Assembly: GCF_001298675.1 (NCBI RefSeq)
Contig: NZ_CYIG01000024.1
Span: forward strand, 1-52,338
Source: Paenacidovorax caeni
GTDB taxonomy: Bacteria > Pseudomonadota > Gammaproteobacteria > Burkholderiales > Burkholderiaceae_C
DNA length: 52,338 nt
Direction of reading: 5' to 3'
Shown: one piece after another, positions 1 through 8,558 of the stretch
Position numbering within the stretch: the stretch's first letter is position 1
Layout: each line of letters starts with the position of its first letter
Program-made: the position numbers and the translations under genes
The notes under the pieces: generated by a model
What the model saw: only the letters and a program-made list of their open reading frames with translations
Databases searched by the model: none
What the model was told of the DNA's origin: nothing

Positions 1-68
1 TCTTCAAGGAAGACCTCTTTGCGGGTTTTCTTGGGCAGGGGGTCAAGGCCAAGCGTGATCTGATCCAT
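1..68 (-). CDS. IS5-family transposase, N-terminal fragment (partial)
   Basis: Reading leftward from the ATG at 66-68 gives a peptide beginning MDQITLGLDPLPKKTRKEV that runs off the window. The KKTRKEVFLEE segment resembles the conserved start of IS5-group DDE transposases. An in-frame TGA lies a few codons upstream, which supports this start. Only 22 codons are visible, so the catalytic domain cannot be assessed, and intact versus broken status is unknown. Confidence 0.5.
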   Translation of the reverse strand, partial: MDQITLGLDPLPKKTRKEVFLE

Positions 69-136
69 GTCCGTGATCGTCGGTCCTCATCAGGCTCTGC
101 GCCAGTCGGAATGACCAGGGGTTTTGCAGACCTTCC
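1..136 (-). mobile_element. Right part of an IS5-family-like element, cut by the window edge
   Basis: The first 136 bases carry the 5' end of a transposase gene on the minus strand and, beyond it, a short stretch ending at about 115-136 that reads GGAAGGTCTGCAAAACCCC on the minus strand. This resembles the G-rich/A-rich terminal repeats of many IS5-type elements. The rest of the element lies outside the window, so the other terminal repeat and any target duplication cannot be checked. The border at about 136 is inferred from the terminal-repeat-like sequence only. Confidence 0.5.
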
Positions 137-175
137 TTAGCGGCATTGCCGCACTGCGGGGCCTTTTTACGGGGG

Positions 176-1831
176 CTACGGCGCAATCTTGCGCTTGAGC
201 GCGCGCGCTACCTGCGGCGGCAGGCTGGGCAGGGCGCGCAGCAGCCAGGGCAGCACCTTGCGCTTCGGGCCGGCGAGCGACTCGGGCACCAGCGCCTCGA
301 TCAGGTGCGGCCCGGGGTGCGCCAGCGCGTATTCCAGCGCCTGGCAGAAGTCCTCGGCCGTGCTGGCGCGCACCGCATGCACGCCCATGCCCTGCGCGAG
401 CTGGGCAAAGTTCAGCACCGGGCCCTTCAGGTCGAGCTGCGACTTGGCCTTGGGGCCCGCTTTCTCGGCGCCCACGCGCTCCAGCTCCACGTTCAGCACC
501 GAGTAGCTGGCGTTGTTGAAGATGACTGACACCACATGCAGGTTTTCACGCGCCATGCTCCACAGCGCCTGGATGGTGTACATCGCGGTGCCGTCGCCGA
601 TCAGTGCGATCACCGGGCGGTTGGGGCAGGCGATGGCCGCGCCCACGGCATTGGGCAGGCCCTGGCCGATGGCCCCGCCGGTCAGCGTGATCAGGTCGTG
701 GTGCGGGCAGCCCGCCGTCATCACGCCCAGCATCAGGCCGGAGGTGATGGCCTCGTCGATGAGGATGGCGTTCTCGGGCAGCAGGTGGCCCACGGCCTTG
801 CACACTTTGGGCGCGGTGAGCGGTCCGCGCGGACGGCCGGGGCGCTGCGCCGGGGCCAGGGGCGGCTGCGTGGCGCTGGCGCCCAGCGCGGCGGACAGCT
901 TGTCCAGGCTTGCCGCTGCGTCCTGCGCCGGGCTGCACAGGGTGTGCACCGTGCAGCCCGCGGGCACCAGGTCGCTGGCCTTGCCGGGGTAGGCGAAGAA
1001 CGAGACGGGCGACTTCGCATCGACCAGCACCAGGTGCCGCGCGCCCGCCAGTTGCACGCCGGCCAGCTCGGCCAGGTAGGCCACGCGCTCCACGGCGGGC
1101 AGGCCCGCGCCGCGCTCCATGCGGGTGGGAAACACCTCGGCGAGCAACTGCACGCCGCTGTGGGCCGCAATGCGCGCGGCGCTGCGCAGCGCCCCCTCGC
1201 GCAGCGCGTGGCCGCCCAGCAGCACGATGGTCTTCTCGCCCGCGCGGATGGCCTGTGCGATGGCCTGCACGGCTTCGTCGCTGGCAGCGGTGGGCGCCGG
1301 CGGCGCTGGGGGCGGGCAGGGCTGGCCGCCCTCGCCCCACGACACGTCGGCCGGCAGGACCAGCGTGGCCACCTGGCCCGGCAGGCCGCGCGCGGCAGCA
1401 ATGGCGTCTGCCGCGTCTTGGCACAGGGCCGCAGTGCTTTGCGCGGTGCGCACGAAGCCGGGCGAGACGTTGCGCGCCACGGTCTCGATGTCGGACTGCA
1501 GCTGCGCGTCGTACTGCGTGTGGTACGTGGCATGGTCGCCCACGATGTTGACCACCGGCACCTTGCCCTTGCGTGCGTTGTGCAGGTTGGCCAGGCCGTT
1601 GCCCAGGCCGCAACCCAGGTGCAGCAGCGTGGCGGCGGGCTTGTCCGCCATGCGCGCGTAGCCGTCGGCCGCGCCGGTGGCCACGCCCTCGAACAGCGCC
1701 AGCACGGCGCGCATGCGCGGCTCGCTGTCCAGCGCGGCGACGAAGTGCATCTCGCTCGTGCCGGGGTTGGTGAAGCAGACCTCGATACCGGCATCGGCCA
1801 GGGTTTTCAGCAGGGCTTGTGCGCCGTTCAT
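176..1831 (-). CDS. Thiamine-diphosphate-dependent enzyme, acetolactate synthase large-subunit-like / 2-oxoacid decarboxylase
   Basis: A 551-residue protein with the three-domain layout of ThDP enzymes. The N-terminal Pyr domain has TNPGTSE and an ALFEGVATGAADGYARM segment carrying the cofactor-activating glutamate. A middle domain follows. The C-terminal PP domain has the Mg/ThDP motif GDGTAMYTIQALWS ending in FNN. It lacks a partner small subunit and lies downstream of a 2-hydroxyacid dehydrogenase. I therefore infer that it acts on the 2-oxoacid made by that enzyme (decarboxylation or carboligation, benzoylformate-decarboxylase style) rather than in branched-chain amino acid synthesis. The ATG at 1829-1831 has an AAGGAG site upstream. 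A family 1 repeat separates it from the preceding operon gene. Substrate unknown. Confidence 0.85.
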   Translation of the reverse strand: MNGAQALLKTLADAGIEVCFTNPGTSEMHFVAALDSEPRMRAVLALFEGVATGAADGYARMADKPAATLLHLGCGLGNGLANLHNARKGKVPVVNIVGDHATYHTQYDAQLQSDIETVARNVSPGFVRTAQSTAALCQDAADAIAAARGLPGQVATLVLPADVSWGEGGQPCPPPAPPAPTAASDEAVQAIAQAIRAGEKTIVLLGGHALREGALRSAARIAAHSGVQLLAEVFPTRMERGAGLPAVERVAYLAELAGVQLAGARHLVLVDAKSPVSFFAYPGKASDLVPAGCTVHTLCSPAQDAAASLDKLSAALGASATQPPLAPAQRPGRPRGPLTAPKVCKAVGHLLPENAILIDEAITSGLMLGVMTAGCPHHDLITLTGGAIGQGLPNAVGAAIACPNRPVIALIGDGTAMYTIQALWSMARENLHVVSVIFNNASYSVLNVELERVGAEKAGPKAKSQLDLKGPVLNFAQLAQGMGVHAVRASTAEDFCQALEYALAHPGPHLIEALVPESLAGPKRKVLPWLLRALPSLPPQVARALKRKIAP

Positions 1832-1853
1832 GGGAATCTCCTTGCTTCTTTAT

Positions 1854-1897
1854 TAATAGCTGTTGGCGCTTGATGGGTAAGCGCTGGAGCCGTTTTT
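1854..1897. repeat. Family 1 intergenic palindromic repeat, copy 1
   Basis: Imperfect inverted repeat with arms TTGGCGCTT and AAGCGCTGG followed by a run of T. It lies between the hydroxyacid dehydrogenase stop and the ThDP-enzyme start, inside an apparent operon. It may trim or attenuate the transcript there. Confidence 0.7.
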
Positions 1898-1899
1898 CA

Positions 1900-3051
1900 T
1901 TACCAATCCGTGTCGAGGTGCTGGGGTCCGATGTCGGCCACGCGCGTCACGCCCGCCAGCGTCATTGCCAGCAGCAGCTCGCGCTGCCACTGGGCCAGCA
2001 GGGTGCGCACGCCCGCCTCGCCCTGCGCCGCCAGCGCCCACACCCAGGGGCGGCCGATGAGCACGCCGCGCGCGCCCAGGGCCAGGGCCTTGAACACATC
2101 CACGCCGCTGCGCACGCCGCCGTCCACCAGCACCTCGGTCTGCGCGCCCACGGCCTGGGCGATGGCGGGCAGCTTGGCGGCGGTGGAGGCCACGCTGTCG
2201 AGCTGGCGCCCGCCGTGGTTGGAGACGACGATGCCGTCCGCGCCCACCTGCACGGCGGCCTGGGCGTCCTGCACGTCCAGAATGCCCTTGAGCAGCAGGC
2301 GGCCCTGCCACTGGCCGCGCAGCCAGTCGATGGCCTGCCACGTTACGCTGGGGTCGAACTGCGCGTCCACCCAGGCCTTGAAGGCGCCCAGGTCGCGCGC
2401 GCCGGGCACCTGCGCGGTCAGGTTGCCAAAGCGCAGCGGCTGGCCGCGCAGCGCCACGTCCTGCACCCAGCCGGGGCGCGCCAGCACCTGTGCGGCGCGG
2501 ATGAGCGCCGGGCGCGCGCCGCTCGCGGCCATGCCGTGGCGGATGTCGCGCAGGCGCATGCCGGGCAGCGGCAGATCCACCGTAAAGACCAGCGTGCGGC
2601 AGCCGGCGGCCCAGGCACCGTCCAGCAGCGCGCGCACGGCGCCGCGGTCGCGCAGCATGTAGAGCTGGAACCAGGGCGGCGTACCGGCGGCCGCCGCCAC
2701 CTCGGAGATGGGGCAGATGCCCACGGTGGAGAGCGTGAATGGCACACCCGCGGCGTGCGCCGCGCGCGCGGCCTGCGCCTCGCCCCGGCGCGCGGCCATG
2801 CCCGCCAGGCCGATGGGCGCCAGCGCCAGCGGCAGCGCGCAGGGCTGGCCGGCCAGGGGGGCGCGTGTGTCCACCTGGGCCACGTCCACCAGCACGCGCT
2901 GGCGCAGGCGCAGGGCGGCGAAGTCCTGCACGTTGGCGGCCAGCGTGCGCTCGTCGCTGGCGCCGCCGTCGATGTAGTCGAACAGAAAGCGCGGCAGGCG
3001 CCTCTCGGCCTGGCGGCGCCAGTCGGCGACCGATGCGGGGTAGTGGGTCAT
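1900..3051 (-). CDS. FMN-dependent 2-hydroxyacid dehydrogenase (lactate/mandelate dehydrogenase family)
   Basis: A 383-residue TIM-barrel flavoprotein of the L-lactate dehydrogenase/glycolate oxidase family. It oxidises an L-2-hydroxyacid to the 2-oxoacid. Visible family marks are FDYIDGGASDE near residue 30, the STVGICPISEV segment, the catalytic His/Arg motif SNHGGRQLD near residue 270, and the FMN-phosphate segment VDGGVRSGVDVFKALALGA. The ATG at 3049-3051 overlaps the stop of the upstream FAD dehydrogenase by four bases (ATGA), so the two are translationally coupled. Its pairing with a ThDP enzyme resembles mandelate-type pathways, but the natural substrate cannot be read from sequence. 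Confidence 0.9.
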   Translation of the reverse strand: MTHYPASVADWRRQAERRLPRFLFDYIDGGASDERTLAANVQDFAALRLRQRVLVDVAQVDTRAPLAGQPCALPLALAPIGLAGMAARRGEAQAARAAHAAGVPFTLSTVGICPISEVAAAAGTPPWFQLYMLRDRGAVRALLDGAWAAGCRTLVFTVDLPLPGMRLRDIRHGMAASGARPALIRAAQVLARPGWVQDVALRGQPLRFGNLTAQVPGARDLGAFKAWVDAQFDPSVTWQAIDWLRGQWQGRLLLKGILDVQDAQAAVQVGADGIVVSNHGGRQLDSVASTAAKLPAIAQAVGAQTEVLVDGGVRSGVDVFKALALGARGVLIGRPWVWALAAQGEAGVRTLLAQWQRELLLAMTLAGVTRVADIGPQHLDTDW

Positions 3052-4661
3052 GCGCCGGCCCTCCCGGTGATGGCGCGCGCTGCGACGCGTGCGGTGAGGA
3101 TGCAGCCGGGCAAAAAAGTGCCTTCCAGCGAGCGCTTGCCGCTCGCACCGCCGCCGCCAAAGCCTGCCGCCTCGCCCACGCAGTACAGGCCGTCGATGGG
3201 CTGGCCTGCGCCGTCGAGCACGCGGCTGTGCAGGTCCGTCTGCAGCCCGCCCAGGCTTTTGCGCGTAATGAGCTGCATCTGGATGGCAATGAACGGCCCC
3301 GCGCCGGGCTTTTGCAGCGGTGCGGGCGCGCAGGTGCGCAGCCGGTCGGGGCCCCACTGGCGCGCGTGCAGGATGCGGCGGATCTGGTCGTCGTTGTGCA
3401 GCTTGGCGCCGTGGGCAAAGTTGGCGTCGAACGCATCGGCCGTGGCCTGCAGCACATCCGGGCGCACGTCGAGCGACGCGGTGAGCGCGTTCATCTTCGC
3501 GGCCAGCCCCGCCAGCGTGTCGTCCACCAGGAAATGCGGGCTTTGCCGCTGCATCTGGCGCACCAGGCGGTGGTTGCCCAGCAGCGTTTCCTTGAGGAAC
3601 TGCGGGAATTGCCTGTCGCGGATGCGCTGGTTGTGCTCGGCGCCGGAGATGGCGAACTCCTTGGCCGCGATGCGCCAGTTGAGCAGGTGCCAGGTCCAGG
3701 GCTTTTCCTGCGCGGCCACACGCTGGCACAGCCAGTGCGTGTCGAAGCCGGTGACCAGCGGCGCGGGGCCGATGCGCTCGCCCCGGTGGTTCAGCCACAG
3801 CGCCGACTTGCAGGGAATGGCCGACAGGCCATGCCCTTCAAAATGCGGAAAGGGGTGCGGAAAGCCGGCGGCGTAGTTCCACATTTCGCCCGCGTGCGTG
3901 ATCTGCGCGCCCAGGCGGGCGGCGTGGCGGTGCAATTTGCCATCGGCGAAGGGGTGCGCGCCATTGAGCATGGCGGCGGGGCGGGGCCGGCCCTGGGGCC
4001 AGTTGGCGCGGGTCTCCTCGTGCCCGCCGTTGATGCCGCCCATGGCCAGCACTACCACCGGGGCTTGCAGGCGTACTTCCTCGCCCGTGGCTTCGTTCAC
4101 CGCCACGGCGCCGGAGATCCGTCCACCCTGGTGGTCCAGTGCTGTGGCGCGGTGGCCGTGCAGCAGCGTGAGCCTGCCGCCTTCGCCCGCGCGGCGTAGC
4201 GCCGCGATCAGGCACCGCGTGAGTTCGCGCGAGGTGCCCCAGACGATGTGGTAACGCGGCAGGCTGTTGCCGTCGCCGTGCAGCCCGCGCTCCACCCAGT
4301 TCACCGCGGGCATGAACTTCACGCCCTCCTGCAACAGCCAGTCGTGCACCTGCGCGCGCGAATGCTCCACGTAGTGCCGCGCCCAAGCGCGGGGCCAGTG
4401 GTCGTCAGCGTCCAGCTCGCCAAAGCGCAGCCAGTCGGCCAGCGCGCGTTCGGGCGTGTCGGGGATCTTCATCTTCGCCTGCAGCGGCGTGCCCACCAGG
4501 GCCATGCCGCCAAAGGCCCACAGGGCCAGGCCGCCCAGGCGCTCGGGGGTGTCGCGGTCTACCAGCGTGACGCGCTGGCCTGCGCGCAGCAGCTCCAGCG
4601 CGGCCACGATGCCGGCCAGGCCGCCGCCGAGGACGACGGCGTCGGAATGTTGGGTTGCCAT
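3048..4661 (-). CDS. FAD-dependent dehydrogenase (fumarate reductase/ketosteroid dehydrogenase-like)
   Basis: A 537-residue flavoprotein. The N-terminal Rossmann motif VVLGGGLAGIVAALELLRAG is followed by an acidic residue at the end of the second strand (LVDRD). The C-terminal FAD segment (GLYCVGEAAGFGGGGASGKR) is typical of the FAD_binding_2 family of succinate/fumarate and 3-ketosteroid dehydrogenases. No signal peptide is seen. It is the first gene of a three-gene operon and is divergent from an AraC regulator 93 bases away, so that regulator probably controls it. The reaction is likely alpha,beta-dehydrogenation or reduction of an organic acid or ketone; the substrate is unknown. Confidence 0.85.
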   Translation of the reverse strand: MATQHSDAVVLGGGLAGIVAALELLRAGQRVTLVDRDTPERLGGLALWAFGGMALVGTPLQAKMKIPDTPERALADWLRFGELDADDHWPRAWARHYVEHSRAQVHDWLLQEGVKFMPAVNWVERGLHGDGNSLPRYHIVWGTSRELTRCLIAALRRAGEGGRLTLLHGHRATALDHQGGRISGAVAVNEATGEEVRLQAPVVVLAMGGINGGHEETRANWPQGRPRPAAMLNGAHPFADGKLHRHAARLGAQITHAGEMWNYAAGFPHPFPHFEGHGLSAIPCKSALWLNHRGERIGPAPLVTGFDTHWLCQRVAAQEKPWTWHLLNWRIAAKEFAISGAEHNQRIRDRQFPQFLKETLLGNHRLVRQMQRQSPHFLVDDTLAGLAAKMNALTASLDVRPDVLQATADAFDANFAHGAKLHNDDQIRRILHARQWGPDRLRTCAPAPLQKPGAGPFIAIQMQLITRKSLGGLQTDLHSRVLDGAGQPIDGLYCVGEAAGFGGGGASGKRSLEGTFLPGCILTARVAARAITGRAGA

Positions 4662-4754
4662 GCGGCTGTCTCCTGTTGCGCGCTCTGGGCGGCGCGCTGG
4701 GGATCACCTTAGCCCCTTATGATGGGTTTTTATTGACTTTAAAGGCCATCTGTT

Positions 4755-5777
4755 TTGACTTTGCAGGCCAGTGTGTCGATGAGCTGGGTGAATACCGTGC
4801 TGGCGGCGGGCGAGCGCGCCGGCGTGCCGCGCGAGCGCCTGCTGGCGCAGGCCGGCATGGCCCCGGCAGAGCTGGCGCGCGAGCGCTGGCCCATTGACCA
4901 CATCACGCGGCTGTGGCGTGCGGCCGTGCACTGCACGCAGGACGCGGGCTTCGGCCTCAAGGCCGGGGCGCTGGTGGGGCCGGGCAGCTTCAACGTGGTG
5001 AGCTACCTGCTGCAGTCCGCGCCCAGCCTGCGCGCGGCGATCGGCATGGTGCAGCAGTACCAGCGCCTGATCAGCGACGGCGGGCGCTTCCAGGTGGTCG
5101 CGGGCGCACAGGCAGGCTGGGTGGTCTACCACCCGCGTCAGGGCGCGCTGGCGTTCAGCCCGCACCAGATCGAGGCCGTTCTGGCGGCGGTAGTGGCGTT
5201 CTCGCGCTGGGTCACGGGGCAGCCTGTGCGCCCGCTGCAGGTGCAGTTCAGCCAGCCGCGCGTGGGGCCGCTGGCAGGCTACCGCGAGGCCTTCGGCTGC
5301 CCGGTGGCGTTCGAGCAGGCATTCAGCGGCGTGCTGCTGGACAACGCGCTGCTGGATGCGCCCCTGCCCCAGGCCGACGCGCAGCTGGCGCGCCTTCACC
5401 ACCAGTACGCGGCGCAGCGCCTGGCCGTGCTGCACGAGGGCGGCGCACTGGCGCAGGAGCTGCGCGCCTGGATTGCCGCCGCGCTGCCGGGCCGCGTGCC
5501 CACGCGCGCCGAGGCCGCGCAGGCGCTGGGCCTGAGCGAGCGCACGCTGGCGCGGCGCATGCAGGCGCAGCAGCTGAGCTTCTCGGCGCTGCTGGACGCC
5601 GTGCGGCGCGAGGCCGCGCTGCAGGCCGTGGCGCAGCCCGGGCGCGCACTGGCCGACATCGGCCAGGCGCTGGGCTTTGCCGAACCGGCGGTGTTCTGGC
5701 GCGCGTTCAAGCGCTGGACGGGGTGCACGCCGCTGCAGTGGCGTGCGCGGCAGGGCATGGCAGGGGGCGAAGAATAA
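4755..5777 (+). CDS. AraC-family transcriptional regulator (arabinose-binding-like N-terminal domain)
   Basis: About 340 residues. The N-terminal ligand domain is of the OruR/Arabinose_bd type (WPIDHITRLWRAAV, FNVVSYLLQSAPSLRAAI). The C-terminal double helix-turn-helix of AraC/XylS proteins includes AAQALGLSERTLARRMQ and LADIGQALGFAEPAVFWRAFKRWTG. The gene is divergent from the FAD/FMN/ThDP operon and is its likely regulator. The start is uncertain: TTG at 4755 has AAAGG nine bases upstream, while an in-frame ATG at 4779 has no clear ribosome site. It ends against a family 1 repeat facing the response-regulator gene. Confidence 0.9.
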   Translation: MTLQASVSMSWVNTVLAAGERAGVPRERLLAQAGMAPAELARERWPIDHITRLWRAAVHCTQDAGFGLKAGALVGPGSFNVVSYLLQSAPSLRAAIGMVQQYQRLISDGGRFQVVAGAQAGWVVYHPRQGALAFSPHQIEAVLAAVVAFSRWVTGQPVRPLQVQFSQPRVGPLAGYREAFGCPVAFEQAFSGVLLDNALLDAPLPQADAQLARLHHQYAAQRLAVLHEGGALAQELRAWIAAALPGRVPTRAEAAQALGLSERTLARRMQAQQLSFSALLDAVRREAALQAVAQPGRALADIGQALGFAEPAVFWRAFKRWTGCTPLQWRARQGMAGGEE

Positions 5778-5781
5778 GAGG

Positions 5782-5835
5782 AAAAAGCGGCTCCAGCCCT
5801 TTGCTGGAAAGCGCTGGCAGCTCTCTTTTTGATAG
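5782..5835. repeat. Family 1 intergenic palindromic repeat, copy 2 (convergent junction)
   Basis: Arms GGCTCCAGCCCTTT and AAGCGCTGGCAGCT, followed by CTTTTTGATAG. It fills the gap between two convergent genes (AraC regulator and response regulator), where a bidirectional terminator is expected. Confidence 0.75.
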
Positions 5836-5838
5836 TTT

Positions 5839-6486
5839 TCAGCGCCCGCCACCCATGGGCGTGAGGCGCCCGAGCTTGTGCGCCAGCTCGATGGCTGACT
5901 CCACGCCCATCTTCTCGAAGATGTTGGCGCGGTGGAATTCCACGGTGCGCGCCGTGATGCCCAGGTGCTCGGCGATGTTCTTGTTGTAGTGGCCACGGAT
6001 CAGCTCGTCGAGCACCTCGCGTTCGCGCGGGCTCAGGGACGCCAGGGCCTGGCGCAGGCGCTGGGCCTCGCGCTCGGCTTCCGTCTGCGCGCGCACGGCG
6101 CGCATGGCCTGCTCGACGCGGTCCACCAGCATGTTGTCCTGGAAGGGCTTTTCAAGGAAATCCCAGGCGCCGTTCTTGACCGCCTCCACGGCGCTGCCGA
6201 CGTCGCCGTGGCCGGTGAGGAACAGCACCGGCCAGGGACAACCCAGGGCCTTGAGCTGCTCGAAGGTCATGGGGCCCGAGAGCGGCTCCATGCGCATGTC
6301 GAGCAGCACCACGGCCGCGCCCCAGGACTGGCCTTGCAGCGGGCGCAGGGCGTCGATCAGCGCCGTGCCGCTGGCCCAGGCACGCGTTTGCCAGCCGCGC
6401 GAGTCAAACAGCCAGGCCAGGCCGTCGCGCACGTCGGCGTCGTCGTCGACGATGTGGATGTCCATGCGGTGGGGGGTGTCGTTCAT
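5839..6486 (-). CDS. dctR: Response regulator, FixJ/DctR type (REC + LuxR-like HTH)
   Basis: A 215-residue regulator. An N-terminal receiver domain has the acidic pair DDD near residue 15, the phosphoacceptor Asp in VVLLDMRM (about residue 63), FLTGHGD and the KPF lysine. The C-terminal LuxR/GerE helix-turn-helix is LSPREREVLDELIRG...ITARTVEFHRANIFEKMGV. It overlaps the kinase stop by four bases (ATGA), so kinase and regulator are co-translated. The kinase lies beside TRAP transporter genes, so the pair probably controls dicarboxylate uptake, like Rhodobacter DctSR. An internal ATG seven codons downstream is an alternative start. Confidence 0.88.
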   Translation of the reverse strand: MNDTPHRMDIHIVDDDADVRDGLAWLFDSRGWQTRAWASGTALIDALRPLQGQSWGAAVVLLDMRMEPLSGPMTFEQLKALGCPWPVLFLTGHGDVGSAVEAVKNGAWDFLEKPFQDNMLVDRVEQAMRAVRAQTEAEREAQRLRQALASLSPREREVLDELIRGHYNKNIAEHLGITARTVEFHRANIFEKMGVESAIELAHKLGRLTPMGGGR

Positions 6487-8462
6487 GGCGTGGATGCGAG
6501 GGGAAGTTGCACGGTGAACAGCGCGCCGCCAAGCTGCGTGTCCTGTCCCACCAGGATGCGGCCATGGTGGGCTTCGGTGATGGAGCGGCAGATGGCCAGG
6601 CCCATGCCCATGCCACCGGCGTGGGTGCTGAAGAAAGCGTCGAAGATGCGCGCGCGCGCTTCCTCGGGCACGCCGGGGCCGTTGTCGGCCACCGCCAGGG
6701 CCACGCAGTGGTGGCCGTTGCAGGGTTCGTTGGCGCAGGGCGCAGCGGCCAGGCGCACCTGCGCCTGGGGCGGCTCGCGTCCCTGGGGCGCCCAGGCCAG
6801 GGCGTTGCTGCACAGGTTGTGCGCCAGGTGTTCGAGCAGCAGCGCGTCGCCCTGCACCCACAGGTCTTGCGCGGGCAGCAGCAGCGTCAAGGGGGTGGCG
6901 TGGGCTTCCTGCACGCTGGTGCAGACGCGGCGCACCAGGGCCGAGAGGTTGACCTGCGTGAGGTTGAGCTCGCGCTTGCGCGCAAAGGCATTGACGCGCT
7001 GGATCACGCCGCCCGCGCGCTCGGCCAGCTGGGCCATGCGCTGCACCACGGGCTCCATCTCGTCGACGCCGATGGTGCCGGCGCGCAGGCGGTTGACCAG
7101 CCCGTTGGCGAAGCTGGCCAGCGCGCCCAGGGGCTGGTTCAGCTCGTGCGCCAGGGTGGAGGCCACCTCGCCCACGGCCACGAGGCGGCCCGAGGCCTCG
7201 AGCTTTTCCTGCTGCAGTGCGGCGAGCTGCTGGGCGCGCTTGCGTTCGCTGATGTCGAGCACGGAACTCATCCAGCCCAGCTGCGTTCCGTCGGCAGCCG
7301 TCAGGGGCGACTCGTGGATGAGCACATCCACGCGGTGACCGTCGCGGTGCTGAAACTGCATCTCTATGCCCTCAGCGCCCGTGCCCTGGCGGATCACGGA
7401 GCGGTGCAGCGCGTCGATCTCCTCGGCCTGGTCGGCAGGCCAGTAGGGCAGTGGGGCGCTGGCGCCGCGCAGCTCATGCGCAGCGTAGCCCACCATCGTG
7501 CAGAAGGCGTCGTTCACGTACAGGATGCGGCCCTTCATGTCCCAGGCACGCATGCCGATCGTCACCGAGCGCTGCATGGCCGAGCGCAGCGCCACCTCGG
7601 CCTGCAGGCGCTGCTGTACCTGCTGGCGCTTGACGATGTCGCGCCGCAGCGCCGCCAGGCTGGCCAGCATGCCCAGCAGGAACAGCAGTGCCACGACGAA
7701 GAAGATGCGTGGCACGGGCGAGCTCTGCGGGCCCTGTGGCACCACCTCCAGCATCAGGTCGGTGCCAGGCAGGTTCATCACCGCGCGGTAGGGGCCCACG
7801 GCCTGCGTGCCGGCGTCGGGGGGCGGGGCTGCGTCGTCGACCACCAGGCGCACGGTCTGGCTTTCGAGGAACCAAGGGGGCAGCAGCACGTCCACCGCCT
7901 GCTGCATGGACAGGGCGGCCACGTGCATGCCCTGCAGGCGCGTTCCGTCGAAGTACGGTACGGCCAGCCAGACGCGATCCGTGGGGTGGCCGCTGGCGTC
8001 ACGCATGGGGCCGGCATAGCTGGCGCGGCGCAGGTTGCCCACGATGTCCTGCAGGGTTCGCAGCGCCTGGCGGTTGCTGTCGTGCAGGACCATGTCGTCC
8101 TCCCAGGCTGGGGGCGCGTCGCCGCTGGGCGCGCTGGTGACCCAGCCATGCGCCAGCACCACGCCAGGGGCGCGCCACAGCAGGCCGGTGGGCGCCTCGC
8201 CATCGGCACCCTGGCCTGGGCTGGGCAGGGTCTGCGGGCCGTCGAGCGCGGCACGGCGCGCGAGCAGGGCCATGTCGTCTTCCAGCCGGCGGAAGTGGAA
8301 CTGCACGCTCTGCTCCAGCCACTGCGCGTCGGCGCCGCGGCGGCGTTCTTCTTCCTCGGTCTCGAAACTGTCGAGGTACCACACCAGAGCCACCACGGCA
8401 CTGACGATGAGGACCGCAAAGCCCATCATCCACAGCACGGTCCGTCGGCTGCGGTCGGTCAT
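6483..8462 (-). CDS. dctS: Membrane sensor histidine kinase, DctS-like
   Basis: A 659-residue kinase. Transmembrane helix 1 is at about residues 8-30 and helix 2 at about 252-271, with a periplasmic sensing region of about 220 residues between them. A PAS domain follows (about 295-405, RILYVNDAFCTMVGY). The HisKA region has the phosphoacceptor His439 in LAHELNQPLGAL, and the HATPase has a DNGPGV N/G1 box and MGMGLAICRSI. This matches the DctS/DctB dicarboxylate sensor layout. The reading frame stays open far upstream over the neighbouring gene, but the ATG at 8460-8462 gives a natural N-terminus just before helix 1. It is divergent from a DctP-like gene, which supports a role in sensing the TRAP substrate. 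Confidence 0.88.
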   Translation of the reverse strand: MTDRSRRTVLWMMGFAVLIVSAVVALVWYLDSFETEEEERRRGADAQWLEQSVQFHFRRLEDDMALLARRAALDGPQTLPSPGQGADGEAPTGLLWRAPGVVLAHGWVTSAPSGDAPPAWEDDMVLHDSNRQALRTLQDIVGNLRRASYAGPMRDASGHPTDRVWLAVPYFDGTRLQGMHVAALSMQQAVDVLLPPWFLESQTVRLVVDDAAPPPDAGTQAVGPYRAVMNLPGTDLMLEVVPQGPQSSPVPRIFFVVALLFLLGMLASLAALRRDIVKRQQVQQRLQAEVALRSAMQRSVTIGMRAWDMKGRILYVNDAFCTMVGYAAHELRGASAPLPYWPADQAEEIDALHRSVIRQGTGAEGIEMQFQHRDGHRVDVLIHESPLTAADGTQLGWMSSVLDISERKRAQQLAALQQEKLEASGRLVAVGEVASTLAHELNQPLGALASFANGLVNRLRAGTIGVDEMEPVVQRMAQLAERAGGVIQRVNAFARKRELNLTQVNLSALVRRVCTSVQEAHATPLTLLLPAQDLWVQGDALLLEHLAHNLCSNALAWAPQGREPPQAQVRLAAAPCANEPCNGHHCVALAVADNGPGVPEEARARIFDAFFSTHAGGMGMGLAICRSITEAHHGRILVGQDTQLGGALFTVQLPLASTP

Positions 8463-8558
8463 GGGGCGGGCGCTGGCGTGCAGCAGCGCGAAGTCGTCGG
8501 GGGCTTGGGGCGTCAAGGTGGGGGCAGGCAGGGCAGAGGCGGTTTGATAATAACGGCC

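Noticed and set aside
1819-3876. A 685-residue plus-strand open frame
   Set aside because: It is antisense to the FMN and FAD dehydrogenase genes, which have full family motifs; it has no ribosome site or domain of its own.
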